Positions 18,640-28,151 of a stretch of DNA of 64,000 nt are shown piece by piece. Source of the stretch: Acinetobacter indicus CIP 110367 (GTDB taxonomy: Bacteria; Pseudomonadota; Gammaproteobacteria; Pseudomonadales; Moraxellaceae); contig NZ_KI530745.1 of NCBI RefSeq assembly GCF_000488255.1, forward strand, positions 310,001 to 374,000, read 5' to 3'. Numbering within the stretch: position 1 is the stretch's first letter; each line of letters starts with the position of its first letter. The translations under genes were made by a program, and so were the position numbers. Under the pieces are notes generated by a model. The model saw only the letters and a list, made by a program, of their open reading frames with translations. It was not told the origin of the DNA and made no database searches.

Positions 18640-19563
18640 ATGCCCTCAAAAAATAATATTGCCCTGACTTATATGCTGCTGGTGTTTATCTGGGCCTCGA
18701 CACCGCTGGCGATTGTCTGGAGTGTGTCGGATCTACATATGCTGTGGGCGCTGGCTTTACGTTTTTTTATTGCCTTGCCGCTGGCCTTTATCTTTTTGTT
18801 GCTGCTCAAAGTGCGTTTTCCGGTTGATCAGACGGCATTGCACAGTTATGTGGCGGGTTCCTGCAGCCTGTTTGGTTCCCAGATTTTTACCTATCTGGCC
18901 ACCAGCTATTTAAGTTCGGGCATGATTGCACTGATGTTTGGTCTGGCGCCGATTATTGCCGGCCTGATCGGGCGTTTTGCCTTTCAGCAGCGTCTGAAAA
19001 AACTGCAATGGTTCGGGATGCTGGTTGCGGTGCTGGGACTGGGCATTATCTGTTTGGGCGGAGAAAACCAGCATGTACAGCCGGTCGGGATTGGCCTGAT
19101 GCTGCTGAGCGTGCTGATTTATGCCATGTCCATTTTCTGGGTCAAAAAAGTGAATGCCAAGGTGGAACCTGTGGCACAGGCCACCGGATCAATCCTGGTT
19201 TCAACCTTGATGGCAATTTTGATGTTGCCGTTGATCTGGCCTTATGCACCGACTGAAATTCCGGAAACCAAGGCTTTATTCTCTTTACTGTATACCGTGG
19301 TGATGGCCTCACTGATTGCCATGTTCTGTTATTTTAAGCTGGTACAGAATATTCAGGCGACCACATTGTCACTGACCACTGTCATGACCCCAATGCTGGC
19401 CTTATTAATTGGCGCATTCCTGAATCAGGAGGCTTTGAGCTTGACGGTGCTGATGGGAGCCTTGGTCTTATTGTTTGGCTTGTTCTTATATTTTTTCCAT
19501 GATTTACGTGCTAGCCGCACGTTGGCACGTAAACAGGCACATCCTGAAACTTATTTAGATTGA
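18640..19563 (+). CDS. EamA-family (DMT superfamily) transporter
   Basis: A 307-residue inner-membrane protein of ten predicted helices made of two EamA repeats (about residues 10-140 and 150-285). It has the typical start LVFIWASTPLAIVWS and ALALRFFIALPLAF, and the second-half motif TTLSLTTVMTPMLALLIGA. Members export metabolites or amino acids; the substrate is unknown. It follows the YaiI-type gene by 5 bp. Its last 13 bp overlap the convergent PilZ-type gene. Confidence 0.9.
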   Translation: MPSKNNIALTYMLLVFIWASTPLAIVWSVSDLHMLWALALRFFIALPLAFIFLLLLKVRFPVDQTALHSYVAGSCSLFGSQIFTYLATSYLSSGMIALMFGLAPIIAGLIGRFAFQQRLKKLQWFGMLVAVLGLGIICLGGENQHVQPVGIGLMLLSVLIYAMSIFWVKKVNAKVEPVAQATGSILVSTLMAILMLPLIWPYAPTEIPETKALFSLLYTVVMASLIAMFCYFKLVQNIQATTLSLTTVMTPMLALLIGAFLNQEALSLTVLMGALVLLFGLFLYFFHDLRASRTLARKQAHPETYLD

Positions 19564-20117
19564 CACTGCTGGATGACTTCGGTCAGTTTGCTGCGGTCTT
19601 GCGGGTGTAAAGTAATAAAATAGGCGCCGGTACGATAGCGGCCATTATCTTCGGCATTGCTATAGACCACCTGGGCGGTTGCAGCAATATGAAAGAAGTT
19701 TTCCGGATGACTTAAGGTCACGTGAATATAGCGGCCATCGGCAATTTCACGCTCGCTGTAGAAGCTTAAACCGCTTTCGGAAAAGTTGACCTGTTCTGGT
19801 ACAGGTAACATGCTTTGTACAATTGCATCGTATAAAGAACCGGTAATCAGGTTTAATTTTTGGTTGAATAAGGATAAGATTCGAGCAATTTGTTGATCTT
19901 TTTCAGATAATTGTTCTAATTCGTAGTTAAGCGCATGATCAAATTGATCTAATTCAGCGAGTAGTAGAAAATAACGCGGCAACATAAAATTAGGATCGTA
20001 AGGATCATTAAGAGCAACTTGATCAGAAATAAGCTGATAGTTGATTCTCAACGCAGCATCGATACGTGACATCACGCGACGTTCATTTTGAGCGTTTTGA
20101 TGCTGTAAATTTTCCAT
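19551..20117 (-). CDS. PilZ-type protein with a helical insertion
   Basis: A 188-residue cytoplasmic protein. RxxxR (Arg14/Arg18 in RRVMSR) and NxSxxG (Asn111-Gly116, NFSESG) are the two c-di-GMP-binding motifs of PilZ domains. Here about 92 residues separate them rather than roughly 25. The extra part (about residues 25-105) is rich in Leu, Glu and Gln and likely helical. Beta strands follow to the end. It is divergent from lolC, whose start lies only 2-26 bp away. A PilZ gene next to lolCD-comEC is also known in Pseudomonas, as I recall. Ligand binding is inferred. Confidence 0.7.
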   Translation of the reverse strand: MENLQHQNAQNERRVMSRIDAALRINYQLISDQVALNDPYDPNFMLPRYFLLLAELDQFDHALNYELEQLSEKDQQIARILSLFNQKLNLITGSLYDAIVQSMLPVPEQVNFSESGLSFYSEREIADGRYIHVTLSHPENFFHIAATAQVVYSNAEDNGRYRTGAYFITLHPQDRSKLTEVIQQCQSK

Positions 20118-20142
20118 AATGTATTACCTCGGACTAGATGGT

Positions 20143-21378
20143 ATGTTTAAACCAATCTCGCTATATATAGGGTTGAGATATACGCGCGCTCGGCGCAGTA
20201 ATCACTTTATTTCTTTTATTGCTCTGGTTTCAATGATCGGTCTCACTTTAGGTGTTGCTGTTCTGATTACAGTGTTATCTGTGATGAACGGATTTGACCG
20301 TGAATTGAAGAACCGGGTCTTGGGGATGATTCCGCAAGCGACTGTTTCATCTACCCAGATTTTAACAGATTGGCCTGAACTTGCAAAAAAAGTTGAGCAA
20401 CATGAGCACGTTACAGGTGCTGCACCGTTTACCCAATTACAGGGGATGTTGACCGCACACGGTCAGGTTTCCGGCATTATGGTGACCGGTATCGAGCCGG
20501 AATATGAGAAGAAAGTTTCGATTATTCATCAGCATATGGTGGAAGGCAGCATTGATAACCTGAAAAAAGGCGAGTTTGGGATTGTGCTGGGCAAGCAAAT
20601 GACCGATGCCTTGGGCCTCAGTTTAAATGACAGTATTACTTTGGTCTTGCCTGAAGCAACGCCGTCGCCGGCCGGTGTGGTGCCACGTTTTAAACGTTTT
20701 ACCATTGTGGGGATTTTCAGCATTGGTGCTGAAGTTGATTCGATGATGGGCTATATCGCCCTGAATGATGCTTCGACCTTGTTACGTCTGCCGGATGGCG
20801 CACAAGGCGTACGCATGAAGCTGGACGATATTTTTGCCGCACCTATCGTTGCCAACGACATTGTGAGTGAACTGCCAGCCAATTTCTATGCTTCGGACTG
20901 GACCTATACCCATGGCAACCTGTTTAGTGCGATTCAGATGGAAAAGGCCATGGTCAGCCTGTTACTGTTCCTAATCGTACTGGTCGCAGCCTTTAATATT
21001 GTCTCTTCTCTGGTGATGGTAGTGACTGACAAAAAAGCTGATATCGCAATTTTACGGACCTTAGGTGCATCTCCGGGCACAATTACCCGAATCTTTATGG
21101 TGCAAGGTACTGTGATTGGCGTGATCGGGACAGTCTCCGGTGCGATTCTCGGGATTATTTTTGCCTCCAGCATTAGTGGTTTTATTGCCTGGCTGAACAA
21201 TGTGTTAGGCTTAAATCTGTTTGATGCCTATTTCATTAACTACTTACCATCGCATTTAAGATGGCAAGATGTCGTGGTTATTGTCAGTCTGTCTTTAATT
21301 TTAAGTTTCCTGGCCACAATTTATCCGGCGTTACGCGCGGCGAAAATTCAACCTGCAGAGGCGCTTCGTTATGAATAA
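20143..21378 (+). CDS. lolC: Lipoprotein-releasing ABC transporter permease LolC/E
   Basis: A 411-residue inner-membrane subunit with the FtsX/MacB topology: one N-terminal helix, a large periplasmic domain (about residues 45-270) and three C-terminal helices. Motifs include ISLYIGLRYTRAR, TLGVAVLITVLSVMNGFDREL, MQLEKAM-like coupling region QMEKAMVSLLLFLIVLVAAF, TDKKADIAILRTLGASP and a C-terminal AAKIQPAEALRYE. It extracts outer-membrane lipoproteins for LolA. ATG 20143 fits LolC starts; ATG 20119 would add eight residues. It overlaps lolD by 8 bp. No separate lolE is next to it, so it probably forms a homodimer. Confidence 0.93.
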   Translation: MFKPISLYIGLRYTRARRSNHFISFIALVSMIGLTLGVAVLITVLSVMNGFDRELKNRVLGMIPQATVSSTQILTDWPELAKKVEQHEHVTGAAPFTQLQGMLTAHGQVSGIMVTGIEPEYEKKVSIIHQHMVEGSIDNLKKGEFGIVLGKQMTDALGLSLNDSITLVLPEATPSPAGVVPRFKRFTIVGIFSIGAEVDSMMGYIALNDASTLLRLPDGAQGVRMKLDDIFAAPIVANDIVSELPANFYASDWTYTHGNLFSAIQMEKAMVSLLLFLIVLVAAFNIVSSLVMVVTDKKADIAILRTLGASPGTITRIFMVQGTVIGVIGTVSGAILGIIFASSISGFIAWLNNVLGLNLFDAYFINYLPSHLRWQDVVVIVSLSLILSFLATIYPALRAAKIQPAEALRYE

Positions 21379-22054
21379 AACTGTACTAGAAGCCAAACAG
21401 GTCACTAAACATTTTACTGATGGCAAAACCACAGTAGATGTGCTGCGCGGCCTCGATTTAAAAATCGAACAGGGACAATTTGTGTCGATTGTCGGCGCCA
21501 GTGGTTCAGGTAAAAGTACCTTGCTGCACGTCCTTGGCGGGCTTGATCGTCCAAGTCAGGGCGAGGTTTATTTAAATGGCCAGCGCTTTGACAATTTAGG
21601 CGAAGCTGAGCGTGGTTATTTGCGTAACCAATATCTGGGCTTTGTTTATCAGTTCCACCATTTGCTACCTGAATTTAGTGCGCTGGAAAATGTGGCAATG
21701 CCCTTGATGCTGCGTAAGGAAAGCAACTTTAAAGAAGTCAAACAGCAGGCCGAATATCTGCTGGATCGGGTGGGCTTATCGCATCGATTGACCCATAAAC
21801 CGGGTGAACTGTCGGGTGGTGAACGTCAGCGTGTGGCCTTGGCGCGTGCCATTGTCACCAAGCCGGCAGTCATGCTGGCTGATGAACCGACCGGGAACCT
21901 GGACCGTAAAACCGCCATCAAGATTTTTGAGCTGTTACGCGAGCTGCGCCGTGAGTTTAATATGGCCATGCTAATTGTGACCCATGATGAAGAGCTGGCC
22001 AAATCGGCCGATACCATTTTGCATATGCAGGATGGCATCTGGGTACCCGACTAA
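21371..22054 (+). CDS. lolD: Lipoprotein-releasing ABC transporter ATPase LolD
   Basis: A 227-residue ATPase of the Lol system. It shows Walker A GASGSGKST, Q-loop in FVYQFHHLLPEFSALENV, signature LSGGERQRVALARA, Walker B VMLADEPTGNLD and the H-loop IVTHDEE. It overlaps lolC by 8 bp, indicating translational coupling. It energises the release of outer-membrane lipoproteins such as Pal, LptM and others in this window. Confidence 0.97.
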   Translation: MNKTVLEAKQVTKHFTDGKTTVDVLRGLDLKIEQGQFVSIVGASGSGKSTLLHVLGGLDRPSQGEVYLNGQRFDNLGEAERGYLRNQYLGFVYQFHHLLPEFSALENVAMPLMLRKESNFKEVKQQAEYLLDRVGLSHRLTHKPGELSGGERQRVALARAIVTKPAVMLADEPTGNLDRKTAIKIFELLRELRREFNMAMLIVTHDEELAKSADTILHMQDGIWVPD

Positions 22055-22082
22055 AACCCGATTATCAGATCAATGACCCTTG

Positions 22083-22102
22083 AAGCCCACTCCGGTGGGC
22101 TT
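22083..22102 (+). terminator. Hairpin after lolD, at the comEC start
   Basis: AAGCCCAC / GTGGGCTT with a TCCG loop, 29 bp after the lolD stop. The T run is only three. It overlaps the longest possible comEC frame, which argues for a comEC start at 22104 or 22140. Confidence 0.5.
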
Positions 22103-22139
22103 TATGCTTGCTCAAAATAAAAATAAGACAGAAAACGAC

Positions 22140-24542
22140 ATGTTCAAAATCATGGGTGCCGGCTGGATTGTAGGTATTGCCTGTATGGGCAAAACGCTAT
22201 GGCCGATGCTGGATTTCCCACTCTGGTTGTCAGGCCTGTTACTGATTATCCTGCTTTTACAGCAAATAGCTGCTTTACATTGGTCCCATCTGGGCATCCA
22301 ATTGATTAATACCTGTGTGGCATTTGTCATTACATTTTTGTTGGGGCTGAATTTTGCCCAAAACCAGTTGCAAGAGCGGTTGATATTTCGTGAACTGACC
22401 CGCCAGCCGGCAGAGGTGGTGGTCTATGTCCAGCAAATCAATCAGCTGGGTAGCAGCCAGCTCCGGCAACCGGTTCAGGTGCTGAACCGGCATAGCCAGC
22501 CGGTGCAATGGCTGGCCTTGCTGCCGGCTGAACAGGAACTACAGCTGGGGCGTTATTATCGTTTACAGGGGCAGACCTTGCCGGCGCACAGTTTTGCCGT
22601 TCCGGGTGCGTTTGATGTAGAGCAGTGGTATCTCCAGCAAAATATCATGAGCGGCTTTCAGGTCCAGTCGATTGTGGAACTGACTGAATCGGAACTGTAT
22701 CGGCTGGGATTTGGGGCACATTTAAGACAGCATCAGCAACTCTGGCCGCAATTTAAATTGTGGATCGAAACACAGCGTTTACAGATTCGTGACTTTATCC
22801 AGCAGCAGGCATTGCAGCATCCCGGCTTAATACTGGCACTGCTGACTGGCGATAAAAGTTTACTCGATGAAGCCACCGAGCAGCAGTTTCAGCGTTTCGG
22901 GATGAGTCATTTGCTGGCGATTTCCGGGCCGCATGTGCTGATTTTTGCCGCCATGCTGTGTTTTGTGCTGCAGCGCCTGGTCACTCGCTATTGGCCCGAA
23001 TTATATGCGCAATTGCCCCGAAGTTATCTGCTGTTGCTGCCGTTTATGGGCTGTGTATTTGTATATTGTGCCTATGTTGGGTTTGAAATTCCTGCGCTCA
23101 GGACTTTACTGATTTGTCTGGTGGCAGGCGCCTGCCTGTTGCTAAAGCAGCCGATACAGCCGCTGTCTTTGCTGATTGGTAGTGCTTCGTTATTGCTGCT
23201 GCTTGATCCGTTAAGTGTGCTGTCGGCGGCATTCTGGCTGTCTTATGGCGCCTGCTTTGTGCTGTTAAGGATTTACCAGACCCTCCGGCAACAACCGGTG
23301 CATCCGCAGCAGACGTTGATGCAGAAATTGTGGCAGGGCTTCCGGCTGTTATTTGAATCGCAATGGAAAATTTTTATTGCGCTGTTTCCGCTGATGATCA
23401 TCTTCTTCAAGCAGATTGCCTGGATTGCGCCGCTGAGTAATCTATTGGCCATTCCCTGGATCGGTCTGGTGACTGTACCGCTGGATATTCTGGCCGGTTT
23501 AAGTTTTTATCTGGCGGAACCGCTGAGCCAGTTGCTGTTTCAGCTCAATGACTTGGCGCTAAGTCTGTTATTGGGTTGTTTGCAGTTGCTGGATTTGCTG
23601 TTTGTGCCGCAACTGATTCCGGTTGCGCTGAGCCCACCGATGCTGCTGAGTCTGGTGCTGGGACTGATGATTTTATTTCTTCCCGCAGGTCTAGTGCCTA
23701 AAGCCTGGTCAGCGCTGTGCTTGTTGCCTTTGCTGTTTCAGGATCAGTTTTCTCGGCAGGTGGAACTTACTGTGCTGGATGTTGGGCAGGGGCAGGCAAT
23801 CTTTTTACGCTATCGTGAACACAGCATGATGATTGATATGGGCGGTCATTATGATGAACAGAAATGGAGTATCGGCCGGCAGATTATCCAGCCCTTTTTA
23901 AGTGTCAAAGGCGTGCAGCAGTTAGATTATTTATGGTTGACCCATCTGGATCAGGATCATAGCGGCGCTTATCAGACCTTAAAGCCACAGTTACAGGTGC
24001 AACAGGTCTATGCCAATGCTCAGCTTGAAGTAAATCCTCATAGCCATTTTGACTATTGCCAGCAAGGACAGCAATGGCAGTGGCAGCCGGGCATCCAGAT
24101 ACAGGTACTCTCTCCGAAACCGGAGCAGTTAAATCCTGTAGAACAGCAGAAAAATGAAAGTTCCTGTGTGCTGCTGGTCGAGTTTGCACAGGCTCAGCCT
24201 TATTCTCGCTTTTTATTGATGGGTGATGCAGGCTGGCCGACTGAATATCAGTTATTACAGGATTATCCGGATTTAAAAGTGGATGTGCTGGTGCTTGGCC
24301 ATCATGGTAGCCGGCACAGTTCATCTTACCAGTTTTTAAAACAGCTGGAGCCTAAACTGGCAATTGCATCGGCGGGGCTGAATAACCGTTATGGCCATCC
24401 GAGCACGCAAGTAAAAGCGCGACTGAACGCCTTAAAAATTCCCTTATGGCAGACCGCGCAGCAGGGTAGCATCCAGTTTTATCCCACTGAGAATGAGGTG
24501 CTACCGTACCGGCATACGCGGGTCTGGCTGCGGCGCGATTAA
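22140..24542 (+). CDS. comEC: DNA internalisation competence protein ComEC/Rec2
   Basis: An inner-membrane channel that passes single-stranded DNA into the cytoplasm during natural transformation. Order of domains: N-terminal helices, an OB-like soluble segment (about residues 90-190), the Competence membrane domain with LLTGDKSLLDE, FGMSHLLAISGPHV and GCVFVYCAYVGFEIPALR, and a C-terminal metallo-beta-lactamase-like domain. That last domain has VLDVGQGQA, the metal motif THLDQDHSG and LGHHGSRHSSS. The start is uncertain (22104 or 22140; about 800 residues). Its TAA interlocks with the convergent acyltransferase stop in the sequence TTAA. Confidence 0.93.
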   Translation: MFKIMGAGWIVGIACMGKTLWPMLDFPLWLSGLLLIILLLQQIAALHWSHLGIQLINTCVAFVITFLLGLNFAQNQLQERLIFRELTRQPAEVVVYVQQINQLGSSQLRQPVQVLNRHSQPVQWLALLPAEQELQLGRYYRLQGQTLPAHSFAVPGAFDVEQWYLQQNIMSGFQVQSIVELTESELYRLGFGAHLRQHQQLWPQFKLWIETQRLQIRDFIQQQALQHPGLILALLTGDKSLLDEATEQQFQRFGMSHLLAISGPHVLIFAAMLCFVLQRLVTRYWPELYAQLPRSYLLLLPFMGCVFVYCAYVGFEIPALRTLLICLVAGACLLLKQPIQPLSLLIGSASLLLLLDPLSVLSAAFWLSYGACFVLLRIYQTLRQQPVHPQQTLMQKLWQGFRLLFESQWKIFIALFPLMIIFFKQIAWIAPLSNLLAIPWIGLVTVPLDILAGLSFYLAEPLSQLLFQLNDLALSLLLGCLQLLDLLFVPQLIPVALSPPMLLSLVLGLMILFLPAGLVPKAWSALCLLPLLFQDQFSRQVELTVLDVGQGQAIFLRYREHSMMIDMGGHYDEQKWSIGRQIIQPFLSVKGVQQLDYLWLTHLDQDHSGAYQTLKPQLQVQQVYANAQLEVNPHSHFDYCQQGQQWQWQPGIQIQVLSPKPEQLNPVEQQKNESSCVLLVEFAQAQPYSRFLLMGDAGWPTEYQLLQDYPDLKVDVLVLGHHGSRHSSSYQFLKQLEPKLAIASAGLNNRYGHPSTQVKARLNALKIPLWQTAQQGSIQFYPTENEVLPYRHTRVWLRRD

Positions 24543-25483
24543 GCGGAATTGACCTGTTTGGTATTTTGAATTAACGCCAAGGCTTCATCCGTAGGAATAT
24601 CATAAATTCGTCTTAAGGCTGGATGTGCCTTAAAGCGTTTATAACTCCAGTGATAATGTTCCGGATGCTGGGCAACTAGCTGTTCAATCTTCTGGTGAAT
24701 CATTGCGGTGCCTTCATTGGCAGAACAGTCGTAGAGCCGTGCGTCCATGGCTTCAATGAAAATATCAAAACCTTGCTGTTCATTGCGCAGTGCATACAGA
24801 AACAGGGCAGCGGCTTTAGTTTTTTGAATCAGCTTGGCGCTCAGGTTGCTGGATTCAAGTGGCAGACCAAAATAGTGAATCATTACACCCCCCAAATGCG
24901 GGGTGTGGTCCGGCAGAATTACCGTGGTTCCGCCTTGTTTCAGTGCCTTAAAAATCTGACGAATACCGCTGTCATTGGTCGGCACCAGATTGGCCTGTTC
25001 ACGGCTGCGAGCGTTACGGACAAACTCATCAGCCGATGGATTTTTCACCGGTTTATACATGATGGTCATTTCGGTGTGCTGCGCCACCCAGGCATTCATG
25101 ATTTCCCAGGTGCCAAAATGCGGCACAATCAGTACCACGCCTTTTTGCGCAGCCAGTGCCTCATGTAACAGCTGTTCGCCATGCACCTGATGAATGCGGG
25201 AAATATTCTTGTGGTTTTCTGCGCCCCAGATATTAAAAAACTCAAAATAAGAGGTGAGTTCATTGCGAATGGCCTGACGCGCCAGCTGTTCACGCTGGGT
25301 CGTATCTAAATGCGGCAGGGCAATATTTAAATTGAGGCGAATGACCTGAGAGGTCTTGCTGAGCTGAAAGACATTCAAAAATGCCGCCAACACGCGGGCC
25401 GCCCAACGTGAAAGGCTGAGGGGTTGTCGACTGACAAAATGAAGTAAACGAGAGATAGTCGTTGGGGCGAGTTTATCAGTCAT
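24539..25483 (-). CDS. LpxL/LpxM-family lipid A acyltransferase
   Basis: A 314-residue inner-membrane-associated acyltransferase that adds secondary acyl chains to lipid A from acyl-ACP. The catalytic HX4E is PHFGTWE (about residue 122). Also visible are MYKPVKNPSADEFVRNARSR, PDHTPHLGGVMIHYFG and the C-terminal HYHWSYKRFK. The hydrophobic N-terminal segment is weak. It stands alone in the minus orientation, overlapping comEC by 4 bp at the stop codons. Whether it is the LpxL or LpxM type cannot be told from the sequence alone. Confidence 0.9.
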   Translation of the reverse strand: MTDKLAPTTISRLLHFVSRQPLSLSRWAARVLAAFLNVFQLSKTSQVIRLNLNIALPHLDTTQREQLARQAIRNELTSYFEFFNIWGAENHKNISRIHQVHGEQLLHEALAAQKGVVLIVPHFGTWEIMNAWVAQHTEMTIMYKPVKNPSADEFVRNARSREQANLVPTNDSGIRQIFKALKQGGTTVILPDHTPHLGGVMIHYFGLPLESSNLSAKLIQKTKAAALFLYALRNEQQGFDIFIEAMDARLYDCSANEGTAMIHQKIEQLVAQHPEHYHWSYKRFKAHPALRRIYDIPTDEALALIQNTKQVNSA

Positions 25484-25613
25484 TCAGTATAGTGAAATCT
25501 AAAGAAAAGGTTAAAAATGAAAATATTATAGGGGAAAACATTCAATTTAGACAGCAATCAGTTTTTCGGCGTATATAATGGAGGAAAATTAACTCGAGTT
25601 TTGGATTGTTTTT

Positions 25614-26639
25614 ATGTCCGATTGGCCGCCTAAACCAGAAAATGAAATCAAGAATAGCCATCCACCCACAGCACAACAACCGACAGGAAACGAATGGAAG
25701 TTACTGGAAAAAGCGGTTTTAGCCTCTGTTGAAGAACAGCGCCGCGCCAGACGCTGGGGAATTTTCTTTAAGTTCCTGACCTTTGCCTATATTTTTATTC
25801 TGCTGGTGATTATGGGTAAAAGCTGTAGCAATAATTCTGCTACGGCCGTGACCAGCAGTTCGCATATTGCCGTGGTCGATATTGTGGGCACCATCGCAGC
25901 GGATAAACAGAGCGTCAATAGTGAAAATACCATTAAATCACTGCGTAAAGCCTATGAAGCAAGCGGCAGTAAGGCGGTGGTGCTAAATATTAATTCACCG
26001 GGCGGATCACCGGTTCAGTCCGATGAAATCTGGCAGGAAATCCAGTATTTAAAACAGCAGCATCAGGATAAAAAACTGTATGCGGTGATTGGCGATACCG
26101 GCGCTTCAGGCGCTTATTATATTGCTTCAGCTGCCGATGAAATTATTGCCAATCCATCCAGTCTGGTTGGCTCGATTGGGGTGATTATGCCGAATTATGG
26201 CGTTAGTGGCTTAATGCAAAAGCTGGGTGTTGAAGATCGCACCATGACCTCCGGTGAAAATAAGGCGCTGCTGTCGATGACACAACCGGTGGATCCGGCA
26301 CAAAAAGCCCATGTTCAGGGTGTGCTGGATAATGTGCATGCGCATTTCATTACTGCAGTCAAACAGGGCCGTGGCAACAAGTTAAAAGCCAATGATCCAA
26401 CCTTGTTTTCCGGTTTATTCTGGACCGGTGATCAGGCGTTGAAACTGGGTATTATTGACCGTCTGGGCAGTATGAATACGTTAAAACGTGAATTAAAAGT
26501 CGACAAAACCGTCAACTATACCATTGAATATAATCCGCTGGATTCGATGCTGGGTCGTATGGGCACTGCGGTGGGTCAGGGGATGGCCAGCGCTGTATCG
26601 CAGCAGATTCAATCTGAACAAAGTACCAAATTACAATGA
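25614..26639 (+). CDS. S49-family signal-peptide peptidase (SppA-like)
   Basis: A 341-residue membrane-anchored serine peptidase. A polar cytoplasmic N-terminus precedes one helix at about residues 50-70 (FLTFAYIFILLVIMGKSC). The S49 domain then has VVDIVGTIA, VLNINSPGGSPVQSDEIW and the Ser nucleophile region GDTGASGAYYIASAADEI, followed by SLVGSIGVI. At 341 residues it matches the short SppA/SohB-like form rather than the 600-residue E. coli SppA. It degrades leftover signal peptides. It shares ATGA with the following hydrolase. Confidence 0.9.
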   Translation: MSDWPPKPENEIKNSHPPTAQQPTGNEWKLLEKAVLASVEEQRRARRWGIFFKFLTFAYIFILLVIMGKSCSNNSATAVTSSSHIAVVDIVGTIAADKQSVNSENTIKSLRKAYEASGSKAVVLNINSPGGSPVQSDEIWQEIQYLKQQHQDKKLYAVIGDTGASGAYYIASAADEIIANPSSLVGSIGVIMPNYGVSGLMQKLGVEDRTMTSGENKALLSMTQPVDPAQKAHVQGVLDNVHAHFITAVKQGRGNKLKANDPTLFSGLFWTGDQALKLGIIDRLGSMNTLKRELKVDKTVNYTIEYNPLDSMLGRMGTAVGQGMASAVSQQIQSEQSTKLQ

Positions 26640-27439
26640 AACCATTAATCCATTTTGCTCACGCCAATGGCGTACCGTCACGGGTCTATCAAAAACTGTT
26701 TCAGCATCTGCAAGATGATTATGACGTGATTGATGTGCCTTTGCTCGGGCCAGATAAACGTTATCCAATCGATAATCACTGGAACAGTCTGACCCAGCAG
26801 GTGATTGACAGTATTGTGCGGCAGGCACAAGGCCGCAAGGTGATTGCACTGGGTCATTCACTTGGTTCGGTGCTGAGCTTTCAGGCCGCGCAGCAACGCC
26901 CGGAACTGTTTTCCCAGCTGATCATGCTGGATCCGCCAATGATCATGGGTAAAGAAGCCTTAGTGATGCATGTAGCGAAACTGTTGAAGCTGAAAGCCCT
27001 CGATAAAATGTCACCGGCGGGATTGTCTAAACGCCGCCGTGATCATTGGGAGTCACGTCAGCAGGCGGCCGAGCTGCTCAGACCCAAAGGCTTTTATCAA
27101 GATTTTGATCCGGACTGTTTTCAGGCTTATATCGACCATGCACTGACAGAAGATCCTGTACGTGGTGGGGTGACGCTTACCATTCCTAAAATGGATGAAG
27201 TACAGATTTTCCGTACCAATCCATCTTTATGGTGGTTGCCACAGGCCAAGCTGAAGGTGCCGGCACAACTGGTGGTGGCCGAGAAAGGTCCGTTTCTGGC
27301 CCGCAAGTTTCCACAGCAAATTGAGAAGAAATTCGGGATTCCTTTTCATGTTGCGCCGGGCGGTCATATGTTCCCACTGGAACAGCCTGAGCAAGTGGCA
27401 CAGATGATTAAATCCTTATTACAGGATCAGGCACCTTAA
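26636..27439 (+). CDS. Alpha/beta hydrolase
   Basis: A 267-residue cytoplasmic hydrolase. Motifs are HFAHANGVPSRVYQ (oxyanion region), the nucleophile elbow ALGHSLGSVLSF (Ser about residue 80), and the C-terminal GGHMFPLEQPEQVA with the catalytic His. Its start codon overlaps the S49 peptidase stop by 4 bp, so the two are translationally coupled. The substrate is unknown, and coupling to a peptidase does not reveal it. Ends at a bidirectional terminator shared with purN. Confidence 0.88.
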   Translation: MKPLIHFAHANGVPSRVYQKLFQHLQDDYDVIDVPLLGPDKRYPIDNHWNSLTQQVIDSIVRQAQGRKVIALGHSLGSVLSFQAAQQRPELFSQLIMLDPPMIMGKEALVMHVAKLLKLKALDKMSPAGLSKRRRDHWESRQQAAELLRPKGFYQDFDPDCFQAYIDHALTEDPVRGGVTLTIPKMDEVQIFRTNPSLWWLPQAKLKVPAQLVVAEKGPFLARKFPQQIEKKFGIPFHVAPGGHMFPLEQPEQVAQMIKSLLQDQAP

Positions 27440-27466
27440 GATTACTTTTGGGAAAAATCAGGTCAT

Positions 27467-27498
27467 AAAAAAACGCATCCGAGGATGCGTTTTTTTAT
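27467..27498. terminator. Bidirectional terminator between the hydrolase and purN
   Basis: AAAAAAACGCATCC / GGATGCGTTTTTTT: perfect arms with A and T runs on both sides. It serves the plus-strand hydrolase and the minus-strand purMN unit. Confidence 0.93.
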
Positions 27499-27515
27499 AG
27501 ATATTACTTTTTATT

Positions 27516-28145
27516 TTAGCGCTGACAGAACTGTAGCGGTTGCGCTAACACCTGACCACGATACAGCACCGCGTTTGGTGTGTGCTGCAGCGTACCACTA
27601 CAAATCCATTCCACCACTTGCGGATAAATCAGATGTTCCAGCACATGCACACGATTGGCCAAGCTTTCCACGCTGTCCTGATGCGATACAGTAAGTACCC
27701 CTTGGGCCAGCGCCTGACCGGCATCCAGCTCGGCAGTCACATAATGTACCGTACAGCCATGATAGACATCACCCGTGTTTAACACCCGTTGATGAGTATG
27801 CATGCCTTTGTAATGCGGCAGCAGAGAAGGGTGAATGTTCAGCATTTTCCCTTCCCAGGCTTTAACAAACTTGGCGCTTAAAATGCGCATAAAGCCTGCC
27901 AGCACCACCAGATCAACCTCCCAGTCTAAAAGCTGTTGATGCATCACATCATCAAAACTTTCACGGTCTGGGTATTGCTTGTGTTCAATTACCGCAGTGG
28001 CAATACCGGCTTTTTGGGCACGTTCCAGCGCATAGGCTCCAGGTTTGTTGGAAATGACCCCGACAATTTGTCCCGAAAGACGGGCATCAATCAGGGCCTG
28101 TAAGTTCGATCCACTGCCTGAAACAAGTACAGCAATTTTCAACAT
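27516..28145 (-). CDS. purN: Phosphoribosylglycinamide formyltransferase
   Basis: A 209-residue purine enzyme that formylates GAR using 10-formyl-THF (third step). It begins MLKIAVLVSGSGSNLQALID and contains NIHPSLLPHYKGMHTHQ, with the catalytic Asn-His, and the Asp in VTAELDAGQ. ATG 28145 matches the family start; the TTG six bases upstream is unlikely. It follows purM by 6 bp in the same operon, the usual order purM-purN. Confidence 0.97.
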   Translation of the reverse strand: MLKIAVLVSGSGSNLQALIDARLSGQIVGVISNKPGAYALERAQKAGIATAVIEHKQYPDRESFDDVMHQQLLDWEVDLVVLAGFMRILSAKFVKAWEGKMLNIHPSLLPHYKGMHTHQRVLNTGDVYHGCTVHYVTAELDAGQALAQGVLTVSHQDSVESLANRVHVLEHLIYPQVVEWICSGTLQHTPNAVLYRGQVLAQPLQFCQR

Positions 28146-28151
28146 AGACAA

